From positions 1 through 24,855 of the IMG/VR virus record IMGVR_UViG_3300032092_000234: 24,855 bases of DNA; one strand, given 5' to 3'. The position numbers were made by a program, and so were the translations under genes. Source of the stretch: a virus. How positions within the stretch are numbered: position 1 is the stretch's first letter; every line of letters starts with the position of its first letter. Of the stretch, positions 16,345 to 21,804 are shown piece by piece. The notes under the pieces were generated by a model. It saw only the letters and a program-made list of their open reading frames with translations, was not told the DNA's origin and ran no database searches.

Positions 16345-16542
16345 TTAGGCTCTCACTGCCTCCCGCTTTCGGGGAAAGTCTTTAGCATTTACAGTCTTTG
16401 CCCGATTCAGCCCATCAGTAAAGCCGTATATCTTACCGGCTTCATACCCCGTGGCGTATCCGTGTGCGTGAATTTTTAGGGTAGCCGCTGCAAAGGCGGC
16501 TACAGCCCCGATCCCGTAACAAGTGAGTGCTAGTGTTTCCAT
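16345..16542 (-). CDS. Small single-pass membrane protein
   Basis: This 65-residue protein has one N-terminal hydrophobic helix (LALTCYGIGAVAAFAAATLK, residues about 4-23), followed by a Gly/Tyr/His stretch (HGYATGYEAGKIYGFTDG) and a basic tail. It would insert in the inner membrane. AGGGT precedes the ATG. It is the last minus-strand gene before the plus structural block. Function unknown. Confidence 0.65.
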   Translation of the reverse strand: METLALTCYGIGAVAAFAAATLKIHAHGYATGYEAGKIYGFTDGLNRAKTVNAKDFPRKREAVRA

Positions 16543-16585
16543 ACCCTATGTTCATTTGTGCTGTGCTTGAACAGGTTTTTAACAG

Positions 16586-16658
16586 TGATCCTGACGGGAT
16601 TTGAACCCGTGTTCTCGCCGTGAAAGGGCGGTATCCTAGCCAACTAGACGACAGGACC
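16586..16658 (-). tRNA. tRNA-Glu (anticodon UUC)
   Basis: The 7-bp acceptor stem GGTCCTG/CAGGATC pairs fully (one G-U). The anticodon loop is CTTTCAC with anticodon TTC, and the T-arm is ACGGG-TTCAAAT-CCCGT. A73 is followed by CTG, so CCA must be added. The anticodon stem has one C-A mismatch at its outer pair. The 5' end touches the U-tract of the terminator at 16659-16690. Confidence 0.95.
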
Positions 16659-16690
16659 AAAAAAAGCGGCGGCTTTTGAATGGAGCCGCC
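16659..16690 (-). terminator. Intrinsic terminator directly before tRNA-Glu
   Basis: On the minus strand GGCGGCT (16690-16684) pairs with AGCCGCC (16674-16668) around a 9-nt loop and is followed by GC and seven T. The T-run ends where the tRNA begins, so the tRNA depends on readthrough or processing. It would end transcripts from the lipoprotein gene at 16888-17184. Confidence 0.85.
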
Positions 16691-16887
16691 GAACCATTTT
16701 CAGATGAGTGCGTTGTGCCACGGTACTCTGAAGTCACCGTTGCAAGAAGCCCAATCTTCTCTTGCGTTCCTTTGACGAATCAAAGGCTTTTTCCTGCGTT
16801 TGATGGAGATCAGCCGACCGTGATCATCGGTGCAGGAAGGGATAGGCAATTAACAATATAAACGAGTTTAACTATTCATGGGATTCC
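16691..16887. other. Non-coding stretch with consecutive hairpins, possible small RNA
   Basis: No convincing gene lies here. On the plus strand three hairpins follow one another: CGGT/ACCG (16720-16738 area), GCAAGAAG/CTTCTCTTGC (16742-16765 area) and CCTTTGA-CGAA-TCAAAGG with CTTTTT (16769-16792). The last is terminator-like. The row could be a small structured RNA, or the 3' end of readthrough from the plus structural block. No promoter is obvious. Confidence 0.4.
16769..16792 (+). terminator. Terminator-like hairpin on the plus strand
   Basis: CCTTTGA pairs with TCAAAGG around a CGAA loop and is followed by CTTTTT. It lies 430 nt past the last plus-strand structural gene, so it could catch transcripts leaving that block, or end a small RNA. 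Confidence 0.6.
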
Positions 16888-17184
16888 TTACCAAGAATTG
16901 GTGGGAGTGAAACCACCCTGCGGGTATGCAGGAGTTCCGCCAAACTGTGCAGCGGGAACAGCCCCATTGTACCCAAAGCCGTATCCGTACCCGTAGTCAC
17001 GCACATGAACAGACTGTTCAGCCGTGCCCGTGAAGTTCGGATTGTAGTTGTACCCCTTGCTCTTGTTCTCGTAGACTTCCGTGGAACCATTGGGATGATG
17101 CACGGTGCGAGTAATGTTAGTCTCCGTGGCGCAACCAACAGCGGTCAGGGAAACAGCAGTGAGAACGATTGCAGCGAAACGCAT
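16888..17184 (-). CDS. Small lipoprotein
   Basis: This 98-residue protein has a lipoprotein signal: a basic start (MRF), a hydrophobic helix AAIVLTAVSLTAV and a lipobox-type end GCATE, placing the lipidated Cys at residue 18. The mature part has a Gly/Tyr-rich repeat (YGYGYGFGYNG) and polar segments. AGGAG precedes the ATG. It follows the secreted Gly/Tyr-rich gene and probably shares its promoter. A phage-coded envelope lipoprotein may alter the host surface, for example to block superinfection, but this is a guess. Confidence 0.75.
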   Translation of the reverse strand: MRFAAIVLTAVSLTAVGCATETNITRTVHHPNGSTEVYENKSKGYNYNPNFTGTAEQSVHVRDYGYGYGFGYNGAVPAAQFGGTPAYPQGGFTPTNSW

Positions 17185-17219
17185 TTCAAAATCTCCTAGA
17201 GTGTTTGTGTAAGGTCAAA

Positions 17220-17702
17220 TCACCAAACGATTGCGGCTTGCGGGCAGTACGCGGCAGGAGCGATCACCTGCGGAGCGTAGCACGGATTACCGTAGACACC
17301 AGTGAACGGGGAGTACGGAACCACGACAGGGGTATAGCCACCACCGTAGTACGGAATCACCACAGGACCGTAGCAGCCGCCACCACCGTAGCCATAGCCG
17401 CCGTAGCCACCGTATCCACCACCGTAGTAACCACCGCCGTAGCCGCCACCGTAGTAGCCGCTATTGGTGTTGGAGTACCCACCCACACCAACGCCCCAAC
17501 GAAAATCGTTGTTGGTAACCGTGCGAGTGCGGCTGACAGAATTTCCATCAGGACCAGTTTCAGTGTACTTGTCCTTGTACTTGCCGTATGAGCCACCGAT
17601 TCCGATGTTCATACCGCTACCGCTGTTCGTCCACTGTGCAGACGCTGCGGTATTGATTGCGAGAGTCACGACAGCCACCGAGCCTAGAGTCATAAAGTTC
17701 AT
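17220..17702 (-). CDS. Secreted glycine/tyrosine-rich protein
   Basis: I take ATG 17702, which has AAAGGAG 6 nt upstream, over a GTG one codon earlier. The 160-residue product has a signal peptide (hydrophobic to residue 19, then ASA cut before Gln23). A polar segment (about 25-70) leads to a low-complexity Gly/Tyr region (about 75-120; GGYGGGYYGGGYGGYGGYGY), then a Pro/Val/Tyr-rich C-terminus with three cysteines. Such sequences self-associate in envelopes or matrices. The gene has its own sigma70-type promoter. Its role in a phage is unknown; host surface change during infection is possible. Confidence 0.75.
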   Translation of the reverse strand: MNFMTLGSVAVVTLAINTAASAQWTNSGSGMNIGIGGSYGKYKDKYTETGPDGNSVSRTRTVTNNDFRWGVGVGGYSNTNSGYYGGGYGGGYYGGGYGGYGGYGYGGGGCYGPVVIPYYGGGYTPVVVPYSPFTGVYGNPCYAPQVIAPAAYCPQAAIVW

Positions 17703-17723
17703 CACGAACTCCTTTCACGCACT

Positions 17724-17751
17724 ATTGTAACAGAACCACCCACCCTGTCAA
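17724..17751 (-). promoter_or_regulatory. Sigma70-type promoter of the secreted-protein gene
   Basis: On the minus strand TTGACA (17751-17746), 16 nt and TACAAT (17729-17724) lie 21 nt before the ATG at 17702. The boxes match the consensus at 6/6 and 5/6. Confidence 0.8.
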
Positions 17752-17758
17752 TACACGA

Positions 17759-17887
17759 TCACGATGATCGTTTATTTGATTTGGACGCACCCTTGGCACG
17801 ATCCACAGCATCACGCCGTATTTTTTCAATAGCGTTTCTCAGCAATGAATTCTTCAATGCTTCTTGAGAATTTGAGTTTTTAGGCAT
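17759..17887 (-). CDS. Small basic protein of 42 residues
   Basis: This short frame starts at ATG 17887 with GGAGGG 4 nt upstream and ends at TGA 17759. It reads MPKNSNSQEALKNSLLRNAI, then EKIRRDAVDRAKGASKSNKR, then SS. The product is one basic amphipathic helix with a basic Ser-rich tail. A CTAAATA motif lies about 15 nt upstream, overlapping the stop of the preceding gene. Good ribosome site and spacing make it likely real. Function unknown. Confidence 0.6.
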   Translation of the reverse strand: MPKNSNSQEALKNSLLRNAIEKIRRDAVDRAKGASKSNKRSS

Positions 17888-17901
17888 TATGCCCTCCAAC
17901 T

Positions 17902-17908
17902 TATTTAG
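17902..17908 (-). promoter_or_regulatory. Possible late-type promoter overlapping a stop codon
   Basis: The minus strand reads CTAAATA across the TAA stop of the 17905-18756 gene, with GGAGGG and the ATG of the small gene (17887) just downstream. Confidence 0.4.
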
Positions 17909-18756
17909 GCATTTGCGTCAGACGAATCCTCGTAGATTGTGATCCACTTGGGGTCTTCATCGCGCCGTAGATACGCAGCCTTTGCAAAATTCCATTCTTC
18001 ACGCTCTTGGATGCGGTATCCCTTGCGGTGTTTCTTTGAGAACTTCTTGGCAGAGGCTTCATCGTCAAAGTACTCGTAATTGCCTTGATCGTCCATGCCG
18101 CCCCAAACGCCACTAGAAGTCTTCCAGATGTCACCTGGACGGTGGCGTTGGGCAACCTTGGCTTCTGCTTCCTTGCCCTGCGCGGTCTGCTTGGCGGTGT
18201 CGGGCTGTACATTAAACACAAACTTCTTGTCGGCGTGTGCGCCCTTTTTGAGTTGCGAGAAGAAGTCTACAACCTTGTGCTTAGCCAGTTCAAGATTGTT
18301 CTGCCCCTCGCCCTTCTTGAAGCGCATCAGCACCTTGCCCACACCTGCTTCGTCATTCGTGCCAATGTAGTAAAAGTCCTGATCGTTCTTGTACATCACG
18401 GAGTGCTGACCGAATTGGCGACCCAAATCAATGATTTGCTTCTTTGTGATATTGGGAACCAAAATGCTCAACTCTTCGTTGAAGCCTTCGTCGCCCTTGT
18501 ATCCGCCCCGCAGTTCAATGTAGCCGTGACCCATTGCACGAATTGCCTTCTTGAGTTCTTCGTGCTTGGCTAGATTCTCCTTGTCGGAGTTTGCACCACG
18601 GAACGCGCTCACAATACCAAAGTCCTTCTTGTCGTCTTCCACATATTGGAACACGCGGGACAGTTTGGATTCAACAAGTGATACTTCGGTGATCGCTTTG
18701 TTGTTCAGCGATTCGCGCAAGTCTTGGGCATTAAGATATTGAGTGAACTTTTTCAT
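17905..18756 (-). CDS. DUF3293-like protein of unknown function
   Basis: This 283-residue protein has an N-terminal segment typical of phage proteins (MKKFTQYLNAQDLRESLNNK). Residues about 43-130 resemble DUF3293: FGIVSAFRGANSDKENLAKH, then LKKAIRAMGHGYIELRGGYK, then EELSILVPN and GRQFGQHSVMYKND. The C-terminal half is basic and helical and ends in an acidic tail (IYEDSSDANA). A perfect TATAAATA late promoter and AAGGAG lie before the ATG, so expression late in infection is likely. The start overlaps the 3' end of the deaminase-like gene by 26 nt. No tested function is known to me. Confidence 0.75.
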   Translation of the reverse strand: MKKFTQYLNAQDLRESLNNKAITEVSLVESKLSRVFQYVEDDKKDFGIVSAFRGANSDKENLAKHEELKKAIRAMGHGYIELRGGYKGDEGFNEELSILVPNITKKQIIDLGRQFGQHSVMYKNDQDFYYIGTNDEAGVGKVLMRFKKGEGQNNLELAKHKVVDFFSQLKKGAHADKKFVFNVQPDTAKQTAQGKEAEAKVAQRHRPGDIWKTSSGVWGGMDDQGNYEYFDDEASAKKFSKKHRKGYRIQEREEWNFAKAAYLRRDEDPKWITIYEDSSDANA

Positions 18757-19168
18757 GCAGTTTCTCCTTGGGTATCCCCATATTTATAGGAGTTAGTCCT
18801 TCCCCGTGCAGCATTACGCCTTCGTTCGTGGTGTACCAAATTTCGTCAAAACAGCCTACACACCACGGCATACACCGCGGACACGGACGCGCCATTCGCA
18901 TCTGCCCAAACCGATTGAATCGGATGTTGAACAAGATCATGCCTTTGGGCTTGCGCTGAAGTTTCAAAAATGCGTCAAGTTCAGAGTGCATTTCCCCAAA
19001 CAGGTATCCGTGCTGCACTGCCATCGGATGGGTCTTGATGATGTTTGTACCAATGGATTCAATGCGTCCCTTGTGCAGCACAATGCTGATGTGCTTTTTT
19101 GGACGGGGAATGTCCAAGCACATGGGGTACGCAATGCCAAGCAAACGCTGAATCTGTTTTGCGTTCAT
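18731..19168 (-). CDS. Cytidine-deaminase-fold protein
   Basis: The 145-residue product has the zinc site of the cytidine/dCMP deaminase superfamily: His61-x-Glu63 in GEMHSELDAFLKL and Cys96-x2-Cys99 in RPCPRC, after strands HISIVLHKGRIESIGTNIIK. Glu63 would be the proton shuttle. Extra cysteines (CMPWCVGC) follow the second motif. The spacing is that of free-nucleotide or small-substrate deaminases, and it is short for T4 dCMP deaminase (193 residues), so the substrate is not clear. No ribosome site precedes the ATG at 19168; a strong terminator ends only 1-4 nt before it. Confidence 0.8.
   Translation of the reverse strand: MNAKQIQRLLGIAYPMCLDIPRPKKHISIVLHKGRIESIGTNIIKTHPMAVQHGYLFGEMHSELDAFLKLQRKPKGMILFNIRFNRFGQMRMARPCPRCMPWCVGCFDEIWYTTNEGVMLHGEGLTPINMGIPKEKLHEKVHSIS
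18781..18788 (-). promoter_or_regulatory. Perfect T4 late promoter TATAAATA
   Basis: The minus strand reads TATAAATA inside the 3' end of the deaminase gene, 24 nt before the ATG at 18756, with AAGGAG in the leader. This is the exact T4 late consensus. Confidence 0.8.
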
Positions 19169-19169
19169 A

Positions 19170-19206
19170 ACAAAAACGGCTTACGGGATGTTTCACCCGT
19201 AAGCCG
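19170..19206 (-). terminator. Strong intrinsic terminator directly before the deaminase gene
   Basis: On the minus strand CGGCTTACGGG (19206-19196) pairs with CCCGTAAGCCG (19187-19177), 11 bp, around an 8-nt loop, and is followed by TTTTTGTT. The tail runs straight into the ATG at 19168. It would end the transcript of the 19218-19610 gene. Confidence 0.9.
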
Positions 19207-19217
19207 CAAATAGGGGA

Positions 19218-19610
19218 TTACTTGGACTTGCCGCACGACACCGCAGAGCGGTACTCGTCAACAGTCTCATCAAGACGATCAATTGCAGCCCACACAGCGC
19301 GAACGCGCTCTTCAGAGTCGCGCTCCACGGTTTCGTGGACGCTATCAATGCGCTGATTCATGGCATTGGAGTTCGTCCAATGCGAATCATTCACCTCATT
19401 GATATGATCAGCAAGGGCTTCAATCGCCGCCTTCTGCTTGCCGATCACATAGAACGCGCCGGTAGCACAGAAGAAAGTGTAGAAGCCAACGAAAGCAACC
19501 ACCGCATTGGTGTCGCTTGCCTTACCAGTGAAGCCAAGCAGAGCGGCACCACCAAAGCCAACCATAGAAATGGCGGCATACGAAACAAACACAGAAGTCT
19601 TATTGTTCAT
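19218..19610 (-). CDS. Membrane protein with C-terminal coiled coil
   Basis: The 130-residue product has two hydrophobic segments (residues about 7-27, VFVSYAAISMVGFGGAALLG, and 36-56, AVVAFVGFYTFFCATGAFYV) joined by a short loop, then a charged helix of about 65 residues with coiled-coil spacing (KAAIEALADHINEVNDSHWT to RLDETVDEYRSA). AAGGAAAG precedes the ATG. A strong terminator follows the stop. The fold suggests a membrane-anchored oligomer; function unknown. Confidence 0.75.
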   Translation of the reverse strand: MNNKTSVFVSYAAISMVGFGGAALLGFTGKASDTNAVVAFVGFYTFFCATGAFYVIGKQKAAIEALADHINEVNDSHWTNSNAMNQRIDSVHETVERDSEERVRAVWAAIDRLDETVDEYRSAVSCGKSK

Positions 19611-19649
19611 GTTCTTTCCTTTTTGAATGAGTCACACAACCTACCCAAA

Positions 19650-19707
19650 GGGGTGGCTACGCCAATCGGTCGCAGCCACCCCAAGGGCATCAGTTCCATC
19701 GGGAACT
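19650..19707 (-). terminator. Two hairpins after the 19712 gene, possible terminator
   Basis: On the minus strand AGTTCC-CGAT-GGAACT (19707-19692) is followed by GGGGTGGCT/AGCCACCCC (19682-19650) and only TTTGGG. Stems are strong but the U-tract is short, so termination may be partial. Confidence 0.5.
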
Positions 19708-19711
19708 TGTA

Positions 19712-19966
19712 TTAGGCAGACACAGACACCGAAGCATCAGCCATGCCGCTGCCAAGACGCTTGCTCCAACGGGAGAGCAGGATAGCCACGCCCTGCTCGG
19801 TGCAGCCGAAGGTGTAGGTGCGGGTGTCGTTCTCTTCCGAACGAGCGTTCTTCAGAGCAATGTTCGTGCCGCTGATACGCTTGGCAAAGCGGTCGAACTT
19901 GCCGTCCGTGCTGTTGTCATAGAGGTCAACGGTCACGGCAACGGTGTAATTCTTACGGTTCTTCAT
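19712..19966 (-). CDS. Small hypothetical protein
   Basis: The start is ATG 19966 with GGAG 7 nt upstream; a longer frame from 20020 lacks a ribosome site. The 84-residue product opens MKNRKNYTVAVTVDLYDNST, has a basic middle (RFAKRISGTNIALKNARSEE) and ends GSGMADASVSVSA. The alternation suggests a small alpha/beta fold. It has its own sigma70-type promoter and a leader of about 70 nt, so early expression is likely. No family recognised. Confidence 0.7.
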   Translation of the reverse strand: MKNRKNYTVAVTVDLYDNSTDGKFDRFAKRISGTNIALKNARSEENDTRTYTFGCTEQGVAILLSRWSKRLGSGMADASVSVSA

Positions 19967-20045
19967 AGCAAATCTCCAAATGTGAGCCTCATAAAGTTTA
20001 CGCTTCGGATGGCGGCTCAACCATCATTCCGCGTTTCGTGTCTTA

Positions 20046-20073
20046 ATTGTAGCAGGTCTACAGTGGATGTCAA
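20046..20073 (-). promoter_or_regulatory. Sigma70-type promoter for the 19966 gene
   Basis: On the minus strand TTGACA (20073-20068), 16 nt and TACAAT (20051-20046) lie between the gene at 20108-20602 and the start at 19966. It is the same pair of boxes as at 17724-17751. Confidence 0.8.
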
Positions 20074-20107
20074 CCCCTACGAGCGGTTTTCCATTATTTG
20101 TTTTGGA

Positions 20108-20602
20108 TCACCACTTGAAATATTGAGCAAGCAGGGCAACGCCAAGCGATGCCACGCCAAGGACGGTGCAGAACCCAATTCCAAAAATCAGCGGATGTGT
20201 AAATGCAAAATCAGTAATTACTGTAATTGGGTCGTGCTTCTTCCAATACACCTTGGCATCATCCAACTTGAAATTAATCCATTCCCAAGCGGAATCAATG
20301 AAATTCTTGTTCACTTTAGTATATTCCACGGGGGGTGAGAAAATATACGAATGGGTGTACGGACGAATCTCTTCCGCAGGAGGAGTGGTCTGTGTGTCAC
20401 CAAGGAACTCTTCGGCGGTTCCTTCGCGCCAAACAGTGTTGATAGCGGGTTCGGTGGTAATCACAGGCTTGGGCTTCTGTGCGCGGGGCTTGCGCGTCTT
20501 GGGCGCATCGGTCTTGCCAAGACGCTCGTTGCGTTCATCAAGGGTATCGGGAGTTGTGCGTTTGCTGACAGGCTTCTTTGTGATCTTCTTCTTCTTTGCC
20601 AT
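20108..20602 (-). CDS. Lys/Pro-rich protein with C-terminal membrane helix
   Basis: The 164-residue product begins with a strongly basic tract (MAKKKKITKKPVSKR), a disordered Pro/Thr/Lys region to about residue 80, an aromatic helix (FIDSAWEWINFKLDDAKVYW) and one C-terminal membrane helix (PLIFGIGFCTVLGVASLGVA). It would be tail-anchored with a basic cytoplasmic arm that might bind nucleic acid or membrane lipid. AAAGGAAA precedes the ATG. It lies directly after tRNA-Lys in the same transcript. Function unknown. Confidence 0.72.
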   Translation of the reverse strand: MAKKKKITKKPVSKRTTPDTLDERNERLGKTDAPKTRKPRAQKPKPVITTEPAINTVWREGTAEEFLGDTQTTPPAEEIRPYTHSYIFSPPVEYTKVNKNFIDSAWEWINFKLDDAKVYWKKHDPITVITDFAFTHPLIFGIGFCTVLGVASLGVALLAQYFKW

Positions 20603-20621
20603 TTGTGTTTCCTTTGTATTG

Positions 20622-20694
20622 TGCCTTGGGCGGGAGTTGAACCCGCGACTTACGAATTAAAAGTTCGTTATTCTACCAACTGAATTACCAAGGC
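20622..20694 (-). tRNA. tRNA-Lys (anticodon UUU)
   Basis: Acceptor GCCTTGG/CCAAGGC is fully paired. The anticodon arm is ACGAA-CTTTTAA-TTCGT with anticodon TTT, and the T-arm is GCGGG-TTCAACT-CCCGC. A73 is followed by CAA, so CCA is not encoded. It sits 6 nt after the stop of the gene at 20701-20940. Confidence 0.96.
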
Positions 20695-20700
20695 GATGTG

Positions 20701-20940
20701 TCAGTCAATGCCGTCCCACAGAGTGGGAGTCTTGGACAACTCCATGATCTGCTGCTTGTGAACCATTTCACCAAGCACTAGATGGAGGCGGTCAATCAAG
20801 TCTTCCACCTCATCAATACTGTATGTATCCACCTGTTCCGCCGTGTCCACACCCTTGATGTGCAGGGCAGGTTCGTCAGGATAGTGTGGATTGATGGTGA
20901 TGAAGAAATCCATGTCGGTCTTTAGTTCTCGCTTGCTCAT
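20701..20940 (-). CDS. Small acidic hypothetical protein
   Basis: The 79-residue product (MSKRELKTDMDFFITINPHY, then EVEDLIDRLHLVLGEMVHKQ) has a short N-terminal strand region and a long amphipathic helix. AGGAG lies upstream of the ATG. It lies between tRNA-Gly and tRNA-Lys in one transcript. No family recognised. Confidence 0.7.
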   Translation of the reverse strand: MSKRELKTDMDFFITINPHYPDEPALHIKGVDTAEQVDTYSIDEVEDLIDRLHLVLGEMVHKQQIMELSKTPTLWDGID

Positions 20941-20955
20941 GTGCGTTTCTCCTAA

Positions 20956-21027
20956 TGCGGGTTGGGAGAATTGAACTCCCGTGACGGGTTTGGAAAACCC
21001 GCGTAATAGCCTCTATACGAAACCCGC
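20956..21027 (-). tRNA. tRNA-Gly (anticodon UCC)
   Basis: Acceptor GCGGGTT/AACCCGC is fully paired. The anticodon arm is CGGGT-TTTCCAA-ACCCG with anticodon TCC, and the T-arm is GGGAG-TTCAATT-CTCCC. A73 is followed by TTA, so CCA is not encoded. Its first base directly follows the TAA stop of the zinc finger gene. Confidence 0.95.
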
Positions 21028-21243
21028 TTATCGTGATCGTTCACTAATGCGCCGTGCGCGGCGCAGGTTTTCCGAATCAGCACTGTCAACCATGACCAGT
21101 TCAGGGGCGGTCTTGTGCGACCAGTCCATGAACCCAACGAATGTGGTGACACGCGAACACGCCACGCAAGTGGTGGTGTGGGGCAGAGCCTCAAGACGCG
21201 CAGGGGGAATCACTGCATTACAGTTGTCGCAGGTGCGGGGCAT
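21028..21243 (-). CDS. DksA/TraR-type zinc finger protein
   Basis: The 71-residue product opens with a four-cysteine finger, CDNCNAVIPPARLEALPHTT then CVAC (Cys5, Cys8, Cys26, Cys29), which has the IP..RL.ALP spacing of DksA/TraR proteins that bind in the RNA polymerase secondary channel. The usual N-terminal coiled coil with the acidic tip is absent. The rest (FMDWSHKTAPELVMVDSADS and a basic end) is of unknown fold. So it may be a zinc-ribbon adaptor, not a true DksA. GGAGA precedes the ATG, and the start overlaps the previous stop (TAATG). Confidence 0.75.
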   Translation of the reverse strand: MPRTCDNCNAVIPPARLEALPHTTTCVACSRVTTFVGFMDWSHKTAPELVMVDSADSENLRRARRISERSR

Positions 21244-21443
21244 TACCGTGTCTCCATAACGAAAAGGCTACTCTTCACTACACGGCACTGCTGACGGAAC
21301 TCGCCGTCTAGCCGCGCCTTGCGCTCCTTGTGAGTACGCTTGTTGAAACCGAACGGCTTGCACTGCTGCTGCCGTCCTCGGGCTACTGCTGCGCCTTGCC
21401 GCTCGGCTTCAAGATCAATGGGGTCTAGGATTCGCTTTGCCAT
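21243..21443 (-). CDS. Small basic hypothetical protein, possibly leaderless
   Basis: I take ATG 21443 (MAKRILDPIDLEAERQGAAV...). A GTG two codons earlier is less likely. The 66-residue product is basic (GRQQQ, NKRTHKERKAR) with one predicted helix. The ATG lies only 6 nt after a -10 box and no ribosome site is seen, so translation may be leaderless. It starts the transcript that also holds the zinc finger gene, tRNA-Gly, tRNA-Lys and the next genes. Confidence 0.6.
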   Translation of the reverse strand: MAKRILDPIDLEAERQGAAVARGRQQQCKPFGFNKRTHKERKARLDGEFRQQCRVVKSSLFVMETR

Positions 21444-21449
21444 GCACAC

Positions 21450-21477
21450 AGTATAGCGTGTGCGCGGGGCGTGTCAA
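21450..21477 (-). promoter_or_regulatory. Sigma70-type promoter of the tRNA-Gly/tRNA-Lys operon
   Basis: On the minus strand TTGACA (21477-21472), 16 nt and TATACT (21455-21450) match the consensus closely. The expected transcription start falls at the ATG at 21443. A TTTAAATA motif about 30 nt further upstream (21498-21505) could be a late promoter. Confidence 0.78.
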
Positions 21478-21508
21478 TAGGCGCACACCAATGTACCGTA
21501 TTTAAATA

Positions 21509-21778
21509 TCAGAACAGGGTGTATACAGAAATTCCCGAAGCACAGGACGCACCCGTTATTTTAATTGGAAAAATGTTGTTGGTGGCGGTGCTTGCACCAG
21601 CAACCATCCGCATGGAAAAAGTTGCGCCTGTTGCACCATACGGAAACACATCAACATTTCCAGCAGCACCAGTATTAACAAACATAAATCCCTTGACTTT
21701 GCTGTTTGCTCCACTGAGGGTATTAGCGGCGGCAAATGACCCTGTGGTGAGAAGACTTATCTTGTGGTAAATATCCAT
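21509..21778 (-). CDS. Small virion-type protein
   Basis: The 89-residue product (MDIYHKISLLTTGSFAAANT, then GFMFVNTGAAGNVDVFPYGA) is rich in Ala, Gly and Thr with short strands and no charge clusters, like small decoration or fibre-tip proteins. It opens like its upstream neighbour (DIYHKISLLTTG against DVYSKVVLFGITG), so the two may be related or act together. CGGAGAA precedes the ATG, and a CTAAATA motif overlaps the neighbour's stop. Confidence 0.7.
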   Translation of the reverse strand: MDIYHKISLLTTGSFAAANTLSGANSKVKGFMFVNTGAAGNVDVFPYGATGATFSMRMVAGASTATNNIFPIKITGASCASGISVYTLF

Positions 21779-21797
21779 GTATGGGTTCTCCGTTTAT

Positions 21798-21804
21798 TAT
21801 TTAG
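21798..21804 (-). promoter_or_regulatory. Possible late-type promoter overlapping a stop codon
   Basis: The minus strand reads CTAAATAATAA across the TAA stop of the 21801-22805 gene, 20 nt before the ATG at 21778, with CGGAGAA in between. Confidence 0.45.

Noticed and set aside
17357-17460. Possible short-repeat array (CRISPR-like) in the Gly/Tyr-rich gene
   Set aside because: The repeats are short codon runs for Gly and Tyr with no spacers of constant length.
17754-17774. CGATCA/TGATCG hairpin as a terminator
   Set aside because: The stem is short and no U-tract follows on either strand.
20166-20660. Plus-strand frame of 164 codons
   Set aside because: It is antisense to the Lys-rich membrane protein and runs into tRNA-Lys.
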